This document shows, piece by piece, positions 33,785 through 41,907 of a stretch of 42,581 nt of DNA (positions are counted from its first letter, which is position 1; each line of letters begins with the position of its first letter). A program made the translations under genes and the position numbers. Source of the stretch: Acidobacteriota bacterium (lineage in GTDB: Bacteria; Acidobacteriota; Terriglobia; Bryobacterales; Bryobacteraceae); contig CANIVU010000079.1 of assembly GCA_947470805.1 (NCBI GenBank), positions 1 to 42,581 of the forward strand. The letters run 5' to 3'. The notes beneath the pieces are model-generated. The model ran no database searches. It was not told where the DNA came from and worked only from the letters and a program-made list of their open reading frames with translations.

Positions 33785-34309
33785 ATGCCCCCGGCCCTCT
33801 TCCTCCTAGCGACAGTCCTCATCCGCGGCCCCGAGTTCCGCTACGGAGACCCTTTCAACTGCGCCAATCCAGCCGCCAAAAACTGGATCGTCACCATCCA
33901 CCCCACCACCAAAGCCGAAACCGTCATCTTTGATCAGCCCATCGACGGCTTCTGCATCTTCGAGCAAGCCCAACTCTCTCCCGACGGCTCAAAACTCTAT
34001 CTCATCATCCCCACCTACGCCACCGCCAGCACCCTCGCCGTCGTCCAACTCCCCGCCAAAACCATCACCAAAATCCCCGGCGTCAACTTCGTCCACATCA
34101 TCGAAACCGGCCCTCACCGCAGCGACCTCATCTACCAAAAGCGCGTCCTGAAGTCCGTCGTCACCTACCCCTTCTTCCACGCCCATCCCAACGGTCAGCC
34201 GATCCGCGAAATCTCGGAGGAGCAAGACCCGGACCGAGCCCCCATCCTAGCCAAATATCTGCGCCGCATCGGCGGGACGATCACCTTCGACGGCCGCAAG
34301 CTGCCCTAA
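33785..34309 (+). CDS. Protein of unknown function, propeller-like fragment
   Basis: A protein of 174 residues. A short hydrophobic N-terminus (PALFLLATVLI) is followed by strands reminiscent of propeller blades (QAQLSPDGSKLYLIIPTYATASTLAVVQL). No family recognised. AAGGAA lies 4-9 bases before the ATG. Its stop (TAA) overlaps the stop of the convergent VOC gene within CTAA at 34306-34309. Confidence 0.65.
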   Translation: MPPALFLLATVLIRGPEFRYGDPFNCANPAAKNWIVTIHPTTKAETVIFDQPIDGFCIFEQAQLSPDGSKLYLIIPTYATASTLAVVQLPAKTITKIPGVNFVHIIETGPHRSDLIYQKRVLKSVVTYPFFHAHPNGQPIREISEEQDPDRAPILAKYLRRIGGTITFDGRKLP

Positions 34310-34674
34310 CAAATCTCCTCCCCGCAAACAATCCGGTGCCCATCCGGCGTCGTCAACCCAAACTCCCGCAACCCCCACGGCTTATTGGTCGGCCGCGAAG
34401 TCACCATCGCCCCCTTCCCCACAAACTCCTCATACAGCGCATCCACGCCAGTCACATTCCAATACGCATAATACGAGTGATTTCCCAACTCCCCCGCCGG
34501 CCGTTCACCGATACACTCCCCCAACATCACCCGAAAGCAATCCCGCGTCAGAAAGCTCCACCCCTCCGCCCGAATCGGATCCTCCCGAAACCCCAGCACA
34601 TCGACGTAGTACCGCGTCGAAACCGCCAAATCACAAACCGCCAGCACACACCGCGAATTGACAATAGCCGCCAT
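34306..34674 (-). CDS. VOC/glyoxalase-fold protein
   Basis: A protein of 122 residues from the ATG at 34674, with GGGGA about 9 bases upstream. Pattern: AVCDLAVSTRYYVDVLGF, WSFLTRDCFRVMLGE, VDALYEEFVGKGAMV and PWGLREFGLTTPDGHRIVCGE, as in bleomycin-resistance/glyoxalase-like VOC proteins. The frame is open to 34905, but the added residues look non-coding. Substrate unknown. Confidence 0.85.
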   Translation of the reverse strand: MAAIVNSRCVLAVCDLAVSTRYYVDVLGFREDPIRAEGWSFLTRDCFRVMLGECIGERPAGELGNHSYYAYWNVTGVDALYEEFVGKGAMVTSRPTNKPWGLREFGLTTPDGHRIVCGEEIC

Positions 34675-34981
34675 GCCCAATTCTCCCCCAAACCTTCTCC
34701 AGCCGAGCTCTCCCAAAATTTTCGCATCAGCCGGATCCATTCTGGGCAGCACACTCCGATGCATCAAGGACCTGCTCGGACACACTGCCACCCTCCAGGA
34801 GGACTGGGCGCGCGAAGCCCCCCTAAACCCTCTGTGTATCCGGCTTAGGAATAAGCGGCGCCGCGCCGTCAATCCGCGCAGATCGCCAGCCCTGGAGCGC
34901 AGCATTTACCGGTAGGACAATTGACCCACCCAATAAGTGCTGCCAGAGCCACGCCCGTAACCACCGCGCTAGAATACGGGC
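34675..34981. other. 307-base spacer, no confident gene
   Basis: Lies between the divergent VOC and HicB genes. One forward frame (within 34658-34915) reads STLRCIKDLLGHTATLQ, faintly like the C-terminal helix of tyrosine recombinases (..L..LLGH....T), but the match is short and no other integrase motif follows. Base use changes here from C-rich to balanced. A TAGAAT box for hicB lies at 34970-34975. Confidence 0.4.
34970..34975 (+). promoter_or_regulatory. Candidate -10 box (TAGAAT) for leaderless hicB
   Basis: TAGAAT ends 6 bases before the ATG at 34982, so the transcript would start at the start codon. No upstream ribosome site is visible. Confidence 0.45.
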
Positions 34982-35197
34982 ATGCGGAACGAGTTTACGG
35001 CGATTGTCGAGCAGGACGGCCCATGGTTCATTGCCTATTGCGCGGAGGTGCCTGGAGCCAACGGACAGGGTGAAACTCGCGAAGAGTGTCTCGCAAATCT
35101 GCGGCAGGCAATCGCGCTCATCCTCGAGTACCGCCGCGACGAGTCGTTGCGGTCCCTCCCCCCAGACGCCAGACAGGAACTCGTCATCGTCGGATGA
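34982..35197 (+). CDS. hicB: HicB-family antitoxin
   Basis: A protein of 71 residues with the HicB core FTAIVEQDGPWFIAYCAEVPGANGQGETREECLANLRQAIALILE, that is a degenerate RNase H-like fold with GxG.T.eEa..nl..ai. The usual C-terminal DNA-binding helix is short or absent. It neutralises HicA. The toxin gene follows with an ATGA overlap (35194-35197); antitoxin-first order is seen in many HicB/HicA pairs. Base use differs from the C-rich neighbours, compatible with recent acquisition. Confidence 0.9.
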   Translation: MRNEFTAIVEQDGPWFIAYCAEVPGANGQGETREECLANLRQAIALILEYRRDESLRSLPPDARQELVIVG

Positions 35198-35385
35198 AGC
35201 GCGACACCTTGCTTCGTCACCTTCGGCGTCACGGCTGCGTGATTCGCCGCGAGGGGAAGGAGCATACAATCTGGGAGAACCCACAAACCGGTCACGCCGA
35301 AGCCGTGCCGCGCCATGTCGAGATTGCAAATGTGCTGGCGAAACGAATCTGCCGCAGGCTTTCCATCGCCGATCCACCCGGGTAG
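35194..35385 (+). CDS. hicA: HicA-family mRNA interferase toxin
   Basis: A protein of 63 residues with the dsRBD-like HicA fold: LLRHLRRHGCVIRREGKEHTIWENP, with catalytic His24 in the EGKEHTIW motif, and VPRHVEIANVLAKRICRRLSI at the end. HicA cleaves mRNA and halts growth unless bound by HicB. Start ATG overlaps the hicB stop. Complete length for the family, so probably active. Confidence 0.9.
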   Translation: MKRDTLLRHLRRHGCVIRREGKEHTIWENPQTGHAEAVPRHVEIANVLAKRICRRLSIADPPG

Positions 35386-35393
35386 CTGTAGTC

Positions 35394-35618
35394 ATGAACG
35401 CAACCTCGCCAGCCGCCACGAGAGACGAACTGGCTAACAAACGGAGTGCTCCTCCAGCCGAAGTGTGGACATTCAGAGATCTCGCCGGTCGAATCGCCTG
35501 GCTGGGCACGTCAGAGAACGATCTTCATCCTTCGCCCGACTCGATATCTGCGCTGTCCCTAACCAACTGGGTTCGGCGCAGACGTTCTAAGAATCCCCCC
35601 CCAACCACGCTACCCTAA
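35394..35618 (+). CDS. Small open frame after hicA, doubtful
   Basis: A frame of 74 codons starting 8 bases after the hicA stop, so it could belong to that operon. The product (AEVWTFRDLAGRIAWLGTSEND in the middle, basic Pro-rich end) matches nothing I know, and the ribosome site is weak. It may be non-coding or a relic. Confidence 0.25.
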   Translation: MNATSPAATRDELANKRSAPPAEVWTFRDLAGRIAWLGTSENDLHPSPDSISALSLTNWVRRRRSKNPPPTTLP

Positions 35619-35621
35619 AAT
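35616..35621 (+). promoter_or_regulatory. Candidate -10 box (TAAAAT) for leaderless AddA-like gene
   Basis: TAAAAT ends 5 bases before the ATG at 35627, giving an expected transcript start at the A or T of the start codon. Confidence 0.45.
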
Positions 35622-35626
35622 CACCC

Positions 35627-38600
35627 ATGCCCCCGCCCGACGCCGCCACCCGCGAACGCGCCCTCGACATCTCCGAATCCTTCCTCGTCCAGGCCCCCGC
35701 CGGCTCCGGCAAAACCGAACTCCTCACCCAACGTTTCCTCGCCCTCCTATCAACAGTCGAAAACCCCGAAGCTATCGTAGCCATCACCTTCACCCGCAAA
35801 GCCGCCGGCGAAATGCGCACCCGCATCACCGGCGCCCTCCAAAAAGCCCAGTGCCCACAACCCGCCGAACCCCACGCCCAACGCACCTGGCAACTCGCCC
35901 ACGCCGCCCTCTCCCGTGACGCCCAACTCCAATGGGGCCTCCTCGAAAACCCCTCCCGCCTCCGCATCCTCACACTCGACTCCCTCTGCGCCTCCCTCAC
36001 CTCCCAAATGCCCTGGCTCAGCCGCATGGGCGGCCCGCCCGCCTTGGCCGACGACCCCTCCACCCTCCACCACGAAGCCGCCCTCAAAACCCTCGCCTGC
36101 CTCGAGCAACCCGACATCTATCAGCACGAACTCACCACCCTCCTCCTCCACCTCGACAACAACCTCCCCCGCGTCGCCGAGCTCCTCATGCACATGCTCG
36201 GCCGCCGCGACCAATGGCTCCGCCACATCGCCAGCGGCCTCAACCGCCAACACCTCGAAGCCAGCCTCAAAGCCATCTCCGACGCCGCCGTCAACCGCGT
36301 CCGCCACCGCGTCCCCTTCAACGCCTGGGACCTCCTCGCCTACGCCCAACTCACCCCCGATACCGACGACGCCCTCACTCGCCACCAGGCCCTCGCCGAC
36401 TTCCTCCTCACCAAAGAAGGCAACCCCCGCAGCCGCATCACCAAGAACGAAGGCTTCCCCCCCAAGGACCCCCGCAAGCCCGAAATGGAGTCGCTCTGCC
36501 GCAACCTCGACCCCCATTTCGCCACCGACCTCCACGCCCTCCGCCTCGCCCCGCCCGCCCACTACACCGACAAACAATGGGGCATCATTGAAGCCCTCGA
36601 AGGCGTCCTGAAACTCGCCGTCGCCCAACTCCGCATCGTCTTCCAGGAACGCCGCACAACCGACTTCGTCGAACTCACCCTCAGCGCCACCCAGGCCCTC
36701 GGCACCGACGCCGAACCCACCCCCCTCGCCTACGCCCTCGACTTCAAAATCCAGCACCTCCTCCTCGACGAATTCCAGGACACGTCCCGCAGCAAACTGG
36801 CCCTGTTGGAACGAGTCATCGCCGACTGGGCCCCCGGCGACGGCCGCACCGTCTTCGCCGTCGGCGACCCCATGCAAAGCATCTACAGCTTCCAGGAAGC
36901 CGACGTGTCTTTGTTCGAACAGTGCCGCCGCAAAGGCCTCGGCCGCCTGCCCCTGGAATCGCTAACCCTAAGAGCCAACTTCCGCTCCACCAGCAATCTG
37001 GTCGACTGGTTCAACGCAACATTCCCCAAGGTCCTGGCCCCCGAAGACGACCCCACCAGCGGCGCCGTCGCCTACTCCCCCAGCGCCGCCCAACGCGATC
37101 CCATCGACGGCCCGCCCGTCCTCTGCCACCCCGTCACCGCCGAAACCGAACCCGCCGCCATCGCCGACGTCGTCGAATCCGCCGAAGGCAAAGTCGCCAT
37201 CCTCGTCCGCCGCCGTGCCGACGCCCACGCCATCGTCACCGAACTCCGCCGCCGCAACATCCTCTTCCAGGCCGTCGAAATGGATCCCCTCGCCGAACGG
37301 TCCATCGTCCAGGACCTCCGCGCCCTCACCCGCGCCCTCCTCCACCCGGCCGACCGCGTCTCCTGGCTCGCCATCCTCCGCGCCCCCTGGTGCGGCCTCG
37401 AACTCGCCGAACTCACCAAAACCGCGCAATTCCCCGTAATTCCCGAAGCGCTATCCACGGCGAGCCATCCGCGACTCCAACGCATCGCCCCCATCCTGCG
37501 AACAGCGTTAACGGAGTCCCGCCGCCGCAGCCTCCGCCGCCACGTCGAAGAAACCTGGCGCGCCCTCGGCGGCCCCGCCTGCCTCCGCGACAAAGCCGAA
37601 GAGGTCGACGCCCAAACGTTCTTCACCCTCCTCGACACCCTCGACCAAGCCAGCGACCTCCCCGACTTCACCACCCTCGACGAAGCACTCCAAAAGCTCA
37701 ACGCCGCCCCCGACCCCAACGCCCCCGACCGTGTGCAGGTAATGACCATGCACAAATCCAAAGGGCTCGAATTCGACAACGTCATCCTCCCCTGCCTCTC
37801 AACGAAGCCGCGCGCCGGCAACAGCCCCCTCCTCCGCTGGAGCGAGATGGAAGATCTGGTGATCGGGACCATCCGCGAAACCGGTTCCGACCGCGACGCC
37901 GTCTACGACTACCTCGGCGTCCACGAGCGCCGCAAGGCCGACCACGAATCCGGCCGTCTCCTCTACGTAGCCACAACCAGAGCAAAAAAGCGCCTCCACC
38001 TTTTTGGCGAAAAGGACGAAAAGGGCAGCTTCCTGGCACGCCTCTGGCACGCCGTAGGCGACCAATTCCCTGCTCCGTCCGCCGCGATGCCATCCGCGCC
38101 CACAGTGCCCATCAGCCGCGGAGTCCCCCTCCGCCGAGTCCCCGAAAACTTCGAGATCCCCCAACCCCAACCGGCCCTGGCGTGGAAAGTCGAAGACCGC
38201 ACCGGCGACGAAGCGCTGGACGTATACACCGCCGACAACGAGACCTACCGGATCATCGGAACGCTGGTCCACCGCGTGTTGCAGCTAATCGCCCAACAAG
38301 GCTGGAGCGAGGATCGCGAAGCCGCAATCCGGACCCAGTTATCCGCAATGGGAGTCCCCCGCAACGAACTCGACTCCGCAACCGAAAGAACGTTGGAAGT
38401 CATCCGCCAGACGCTGACCAGCGACCGAGGCCGCTGGATCTTACAAGAGCACGAAGAAGCAGTCAACGAATGGGAAGTAAGTGGAGTCTTCGGCAATAAC
38501 ATCTACAGCCGCAAGTTAGACCGATCATTCATAGCCGATGGCGTCCGCTGGATCGTCGACTACAAAACCGGCGGCAACCATGACCAATACCGAGCCCAAC

Positions 38601-38746
38601 TGGAGCAATACGCCGAACTAATCAGCCGCCTGGACCACCGCCCAATCAAACTCGGCCTCTACTTCCCCCTAACCGGCGCCTGGCACGAATGGACCCCCTC
38701 GACCCAATCCCCAGCGACCCAAACCCTCCGCCCGCCCTCCCCCTAA
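35627..38746 (+). CDS. AddA-like UvrD-family helicase-nuclease
   Basis: A protein of 1039 residues. Superfamily 1 helicase motifs in order: Walker A VQAPAGSGKTELL near 21-33, motif Ia VAITFTRKAAGEMRTRI, motif II LLLDEFQDTS, motif III FAVGDPMQSIYSFQEADVSLF, motif IV-region LTLRANFRST, motif V VMTMHKSKGLEFDNVILP and motif VI RLLYVATTRAKKRLHLF. The C-terminal PD-(D/E)XK nuclease shows RKLDRSFIADGVRWIVDYKTGG with Asp978 and Lys980. It would unwind and trim broken DNA ends for RecA loading, as AddA does with AddB. The AddB-like partner is upstream at 27240-29747. Complete, no disabled motif seen. Confidence 0.93.
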   Translation: MPPPDAATRERALDISESFLVQAPAGSGKTELLTQRFLALLSTVENPEAIVAITFTRKAAGEMRTRITGALQKAQCPQPAEPHAQRTWQLAHAALSRDAQLQWGLLENPSRLRILTLDSLCASLTSQMPWLSRMGGPPALADDPSTLHHEAALKTLACLEQPDIYQHELTTLLLHLDNNLPRVAELLMHMLGRRDQWLRHIASGLNRQHLEASLKAISDAAVNRVRHRVPFNAWDLLAYAQLTPDTDDALTRHQALADFLLTKEGNPRSRITKNEGFPPKDPRKPEMESLCRNLDPHFATDLHALRLAPPAHYTDKQWGIIEALEGVLKLAVAQLRIVFQERRTTDFVELTLSATQALGTDAEPTPLAYALDFKIQHLLLDEFQDTSRSKLALLERVIADWAPGDGRTVFAVGDPMQSIYSFQEADVSLFEQCRRKGLGRLPLESLTLRANFRSTSNLVDWFNATFPKVLAPEDDPTSGAVAYSPSAAQRDPIDGPPVLCHPVTAETEPAAIADVVESAEGKVAILVRRRADAHAIVTELRRRNILFQAVEMDPLAERSIVQDLRALTRALLHPADRVSWLAILRAPWCGLELAELTKTAQFPVIPEALSTASHPRLQRIAPILRTALTESRRRSLRRHVEETWRALGGPACLRDKAEEVDAQTFFTLLDTLDQASDLPDFTTLDEALQKLNAAPDPNAPDRVQVMTMHKSKGLEFDNVILPCLSTKPRAGNSPLLRWSEMEDLVIGTIRETGSDRDAVYDYLGVHERRKADHESGRLLYVATTRAKKRLHLFGEKDEKGSFLARLWHAVGDQFPAPSAAMPSAPTVPISRGVPLRRVPENFEIPQPQPALAWKVEDRTGDEALDVYTADNETYRIIGTLVHRVLQLIAQQGWSEDREAAIRTQLSAMGVPRNELDSATERTLEVIRQTLTSDRGRWILQEHEEAVNEWEVSGVFGNNIYSRKLDRSFIADGVRWIVDYKTGGNHDQYRAQLEQYAELISRLDHRPIKLGLYFPLTGAWHEWTPSTQSPATQTLRPPSP

Positions 38747-39084
38747 GCACAAAGGGAGCAGACCGCCGTCCGCCCAGACCTCTCGCACACCAATCGAGGC
38801 CGCCCAACCAACAACGCCACGCGCACCCAGACCCACACCTAGACACGACAGCCCCATCCGCCCGGTCACGCCCGCCCGGGAGCGCCCGCAGACCGCCAGC
38901 CACCCCAGACCCGCAAACCCCGCGCGCCAGCCCTACCCTGCCGCACCGCGCCGCTTCTGCCGGTTACGGGAAAACCCTACCAGCTGGCAAAGCACTGACC
39001 GCGAACAGCCCAGCCACTCACACCTCGTCGGCACCCGAAGCCGGGCGCCGTCTCAGTATGCGTTTTACGGAAACATCCTAGCCT
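38747..39084. other. 338-base spacer, no gene seen
   Basis: Lies between the convergent AddA-like and methyltransferase genes. The first 200 bases are very C-rich and purine-poor on the forward strand and carry an open frame that continues the style of the upstream gene, but no motif. No clear hairpin terminator was found. Confidence 0.5.
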
Positions 39085-39834
39085 CTACCGCCGTTCGGCC
39101 AGCAGGATCAGCGACTGGCCCAACGGCAGATTGACCCCGGCGGGCAGCAACTTCGACTCCATCGCCAACGGGCCGTAGAGCAACTTGTCCAGCCACGGCG
39201 AAACAGGCTGCACACCGCTCTCGGGATCACCGCCCAGAAGGGGCTCGATCACCCGGAACTTCAACAGCGCGACTGGCAACAACAAGGAGTTCGCGTACGT
39301 GCAGCGCAGCACTTTAAACCCTGTATCTTCAGCCAGTTGCATCAATCGAGACCGGGTAAATCGCTGCCGCTCCATCGCGTGAATCGAGTGGTGGCTCTTC
39401 AGAATATCCAGCGCCGAGGCCCGCAATGCCAGGAACCCGCCCGGCTTCAGTACCCGGTGGAACTCCTCCATTGGCCGGCGCTCATCGCCGAGCGGCATAT
39501 GGACAATCACGTCCATACTCACCACCGCGTCGAAGGCCGCATCTTTATACGGCAACGACTGGATATCGCCCTGCGTTAAGTGATTGATTCCCAACCCCTT
39601 ACCGTACTCCAGCCCCTCCCACCCGAGGTCCAATGGGAACATCGGCCAGCGGTACCGCTGGGCCAGCGCCTGGGCAAAGTGCCCGGTCCCGCATCCGGCT
39701 TCGAGCACCCGTCCGAACTGCCGCTGTTTCGCCACCGGATCCAATAACCCGAACATTATGTGGCGCATACCGCGATACCACCAGAAGTCGTTCTCGGCTT
39801 TGGCGATGTTGGCGAACTCAGCCGGATTCATCAT
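39085..39834 (-). CDS. Class I SAM-dependent methyltransferase
   Basis: A protein of 249 residues from the ATG at 39834, which overlaps the epimerase stop (ATGA). Motif I is RVLEAGCGTGHFAQALA, followed by FPLDLG, then AFDAVVSMDVIVHMPLGDE and FHRVLKPGGFLALRA, the UbiE/COQ5-like set. The C-terminal 80 residues have a hydrophobic stretch (ANSLLLPVALLKF). Together with the epimerase this suggests methylation of a surface sugar or lipid (inference). Confidence 0.9.
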   Translation of the reverse strand: MMNPAEFANIAKAENDFWWYRGMRHIMFGLLDPVAKQRQFGRVLEAGCGTGHFAQALAQRYRWPMFPLDLGWEGLEYGKGLGINHLTQGDIQSLPYKDAAFDAVVSMDVIVHMPLGDERRPMEEFHRVLKPGGFLALRASALDILKSHHSIHAMERQRFTRSRLMQLAEDTGFKVLRCTYANSLLLPVALLKFRVIEPLLGGDPESGVQPVSPWLDKLLYGPLAMESKLLPAGVNLPLGQSLILLAERR

Positions 39835-40811
39835 GGCAGATAGTGCTCCCGGTGCTCGCGATAGTACTCCAATGTCAGACGGGCGCCAGTCGCGAATGGC
39901 ACCTTTGGAACCCAACCTAACATCTCTCGAATGAACGAGTTATCGGTGGAGAAGCTGCCGATATCAATCGACTTATGGCCGTCCGGGAAGGGCCGGAAGC
40001 GCAGCGCGCCGCCGCCTTCGGCCACCAGAATCCTGGCCATCTCTGCTAGCGGCAACGCCTCCAAACCACCGGCATTCATGTTGGTGTTGGGCAGAGCCTT
40101 CTGGGCCCCCGCTAAGAGACAAGCATCAACAATATCATCAACATACACGGGGTCGCGGAGCTGCTGGCCATCACCGAACACCTCGATATCCTCCCCGTTC
40201 AGAGCACGGCGGAAGAAGTGGCCCAGCACGCCTTGTTCGGGAATGTTCAGCGCCATGCGCGGACCGTAGATGTTAGTCAGGCGGAGAATGGTCGCGTCGA
40301 GTTCGCCGCGGGCTGTCAGGAGGCGGTGGTAGGAGGCGGCGGCGTGTTTATGTATCCCATTGAAATCAATGGGGTTAATCGGATGAGACTCGTTGATCGG
40401 GAGGTACTGCGGGACCCCATATACCTGGCGGGTGGAGGCATAAACAACCTTCACTCCCGGGCAGATATCGCGCAGCGCCAGCAGGAATCGGAGTTGCGAT
40501 GTAGTGTTCAATTCCAGATCGCGCACCGGATCGCGCATGCTGTTGATGTGGCTGATCTCGCCAGCCATGTTGAACACCACATCGGTGCCCACTACGGCGG
40601 AGTGGTACGCGGAAAGTGCACCGATATCGTCGTTTATGACGTCAATTTGCGCTAAAAACGGTGCTAAATTGCGCCTGTTTGCACCACACCCGCGCACGGT
40701 GGAATCGAGCACGGTGACCGAGGCGCCTTCGCGCGCCAGCCGGACGGCCAGATTGCTGCCGATGAATCCCAGCCCACCCGTGACCAGGACCCGTTTCCCC
40801 GAGTAGTTCAT
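39831..40811 (-). CDS. NAD-dependent sugar epimerase/dehydratase (extended SDR)
   Basis: A protein of 326 residues. The NAD-binding motif is VLVTGGLGFIGSNLA at 8-22, then FNMAGEISH, VVYASTRQVYG and the C-terminal LRLTNIYGPRM and FGDGQQLRDPVYVDDIVDA typical of nucleotide-sugar enzymes. The normal active-site YxxxK is replaced by Asn151-Gly-Ile-His-Lys155, so the catalytic Tyr is missing; I recall related SDRs with NGxxK, so this may be family-wide. It acts on a nucleotide-bound sugar in the cytoplasm, product unknown. It lies 11 bases after the unknown gene and overlaps the methyltransferase start. Confidence 0.9.
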   Translation of the reverse strand: MNYSGKRVLVTGGLGFIGSNLAVRLAREGASVTVLDSTVRGCGANRRNLAPFLAQIDVINDDIGALSAYHSAVVGTDVVFNMAGEISHINSMRDPVRDLELNTTSQLRFLLALRDICPGVKVVYASTRQVYGVPQYLPINESHPINPIDFNGIHKHAAASYHRLLTARGELDATILRLTNIYGPRMALNIPEQGVLGHFFRRALNGEDIEVFGDGQQLRDPVYVDDIVDACLLAGAQKALPNTNMNAGGLEALPLAEMARILVAEGGGALRFRPFPDGHKSIDIGSFSTDNSFIREMLGWVPKVPFATGARLTLEYYREHREHYLP

Positions 40812-40822
40812 TGCAATTGTCT

Positions 40823-41896
40823 TTAGTCTATCGCTTCCAGAGTCCGGGCGGCTTCGAGCAATAGATGAGCCCCGATGGCGGGGTGCGGATGGCGCTGGTA
40901 AAACGCACGGATGTGGACCTCGACATCTTCCCAGGCGGAGATGATGGAACGGTAGACAATGGCCGGGTCGCCGCTGGCGCGCTGGCGCCAGCCCTGGATC
41001 TGGACACAGAAACGGACAAAGGCGGTGATGAGGCGCATTTCGTTGGCGAACAGGAGGTGGAGGAACTGGTCGCCGCGGCGGTAGCGGTTGACGATGGCTT
41101 CCACCTTGTTGGGCCTGTAGCTGTTGCGATAGCGAGGCTCAGCGCCGTGCCGGGTGAGGATCTGCCAGACCTCGGCCAGGCGGGGCTCCAGGCGCGAGCA
41201 CATGCCACCGAAGGATCGCTCGAGGAGCCGGGAGTTGAGAACGTCGACACCGAGCTGGTCGACGTGGCGGCCGACGACGGGGGAGGCGGCGCTCCAGGCG
41301 AGCAGTGCCATGGAGTGGGGGCGGTCTTCGAGCTGGTCCATGGTCTGGAGGTGGGCGGCGGGCACGGTGGCGCGGAGCGCGGATTGAATGGAGACGGCGA
41401 CGGCTTTGTAGGCGCGGTCGTAGTTGTGCGACCGTTCTTCCGGGGCGTCGGCGAGCCCGCCACGGCGGGCGCAGGCATGACGCGAGGCGAGCGGTTGGCG
41501 GAGGAGCGGGGAGCCGGGCGATTCGGCAATCAGGCTAAGCGGCGTCGTGTCCCCGGTGATGGCGCGGCAGATCAGGACGAGCGCCTGGTGGGTGGCCTGG
41601 GTGGCGAGCGACTGGGCGTCGTCCCAGTGGGTGGCGACGAGTCGGCCGAGGGCGGATTGGCGGAAGCGGAGGCCGGCGAACCATTCCGGCAGTTCGGGAT
41701 CGAGGGAGGCGCGGTAGGGCGGCAGGTGTAGTTCCACCGATGGCAGCCCGACTGCGCGGACGGCCGTTTGGACGCAAGGGGGCAGCCGTTCGATGGAATC
41801 GAGCGACTGAGATACTGGCGAAACGAGAACGCGCGACGGCGTCTCACGGACCCAATGCAGATGCACCTGCGGGTCCAGGGTGTACCGGTGAGACAT
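40823..41896 (-). CDS. Unknown protein heading a glycan-type operon
   Basis: A protein of 357 residues with no signal or membrane span. The first 130 residues are mixed; residues about 150-357 are helical with many Arg and His (YRNSYRPNKVEAIVNRYRRGDQFLHLLFANEMRLI, WEDVEVHIRAFYQRHPHPAIGAHLLLEA). I do not recognise a family. A forward-strand frame across the same bases is Ala/Gly/Val/Asp-rich and looks like antisense noise. A TAGGAT box ends 5 bases before the ATG. It is followed after 11 bases by the epimerase and then the methyltransferase, all one transcription unit. Confidence 0.7.
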   Translation of the reverse strand: MSHRYTLDPQVHLHWVRETPSRVLVSPVSQSLDSIERLPPCVQTAVRAVGLPSVELHLPPYRASLDPELPEWFAGLRFRQSALGRLVATHWDDAQSLATQATHQALVLICRAITGDTTPLSLIAESPGSPLLRQPLASRHACARRGGLADAPEERSHNYDRAYKAVAVSIQSALRATVPAAHLQTMDQLEDRPHSMALLAWSAASPVVGRHVDQLGVDVLNSRLLERSFGGMCSRLEPRLAEVWQILTRHGAEPRYRNSYRPNKVEAIVNRYRRGDQFLHLLFANEMRLITAFVRFCVQIQGWRQRASGDPAIVYRSIISAWEDVEVHIRAFYQRHPHPAIGAHLLLEAARTLEAID

Positions 41897-41901
41897 GGTA
41901 A

Positions 41902-41907
41902 ATCCTA
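41902..41907 (-). promoter_or_regulatory. Candidate -10 box (TAGGAT) of the three-gene operon
   Basis: TAGGAT on the reverse strand ends 5 bases before the ATG at 41896, predicting a leaderless transcript. Confidence 0.4.

Noticed and set aside
35750-36877. 375-residue reverse frame
   Set aside because: Gly/Glu/Val-rich antisense shadow of the AddA-like gene.
36922-38499. 525-residue forward frame rich in Arg and Pro
   Set aside because: Out-of-frame reading of the AddA-like gene, caused by C-rich codons.
40865-41731. 288-residue forward frame
   Set aside because: Ala/Gly/Asp-rich antisense of the reverse-strand unknown gene, which has a promoter and operon context.
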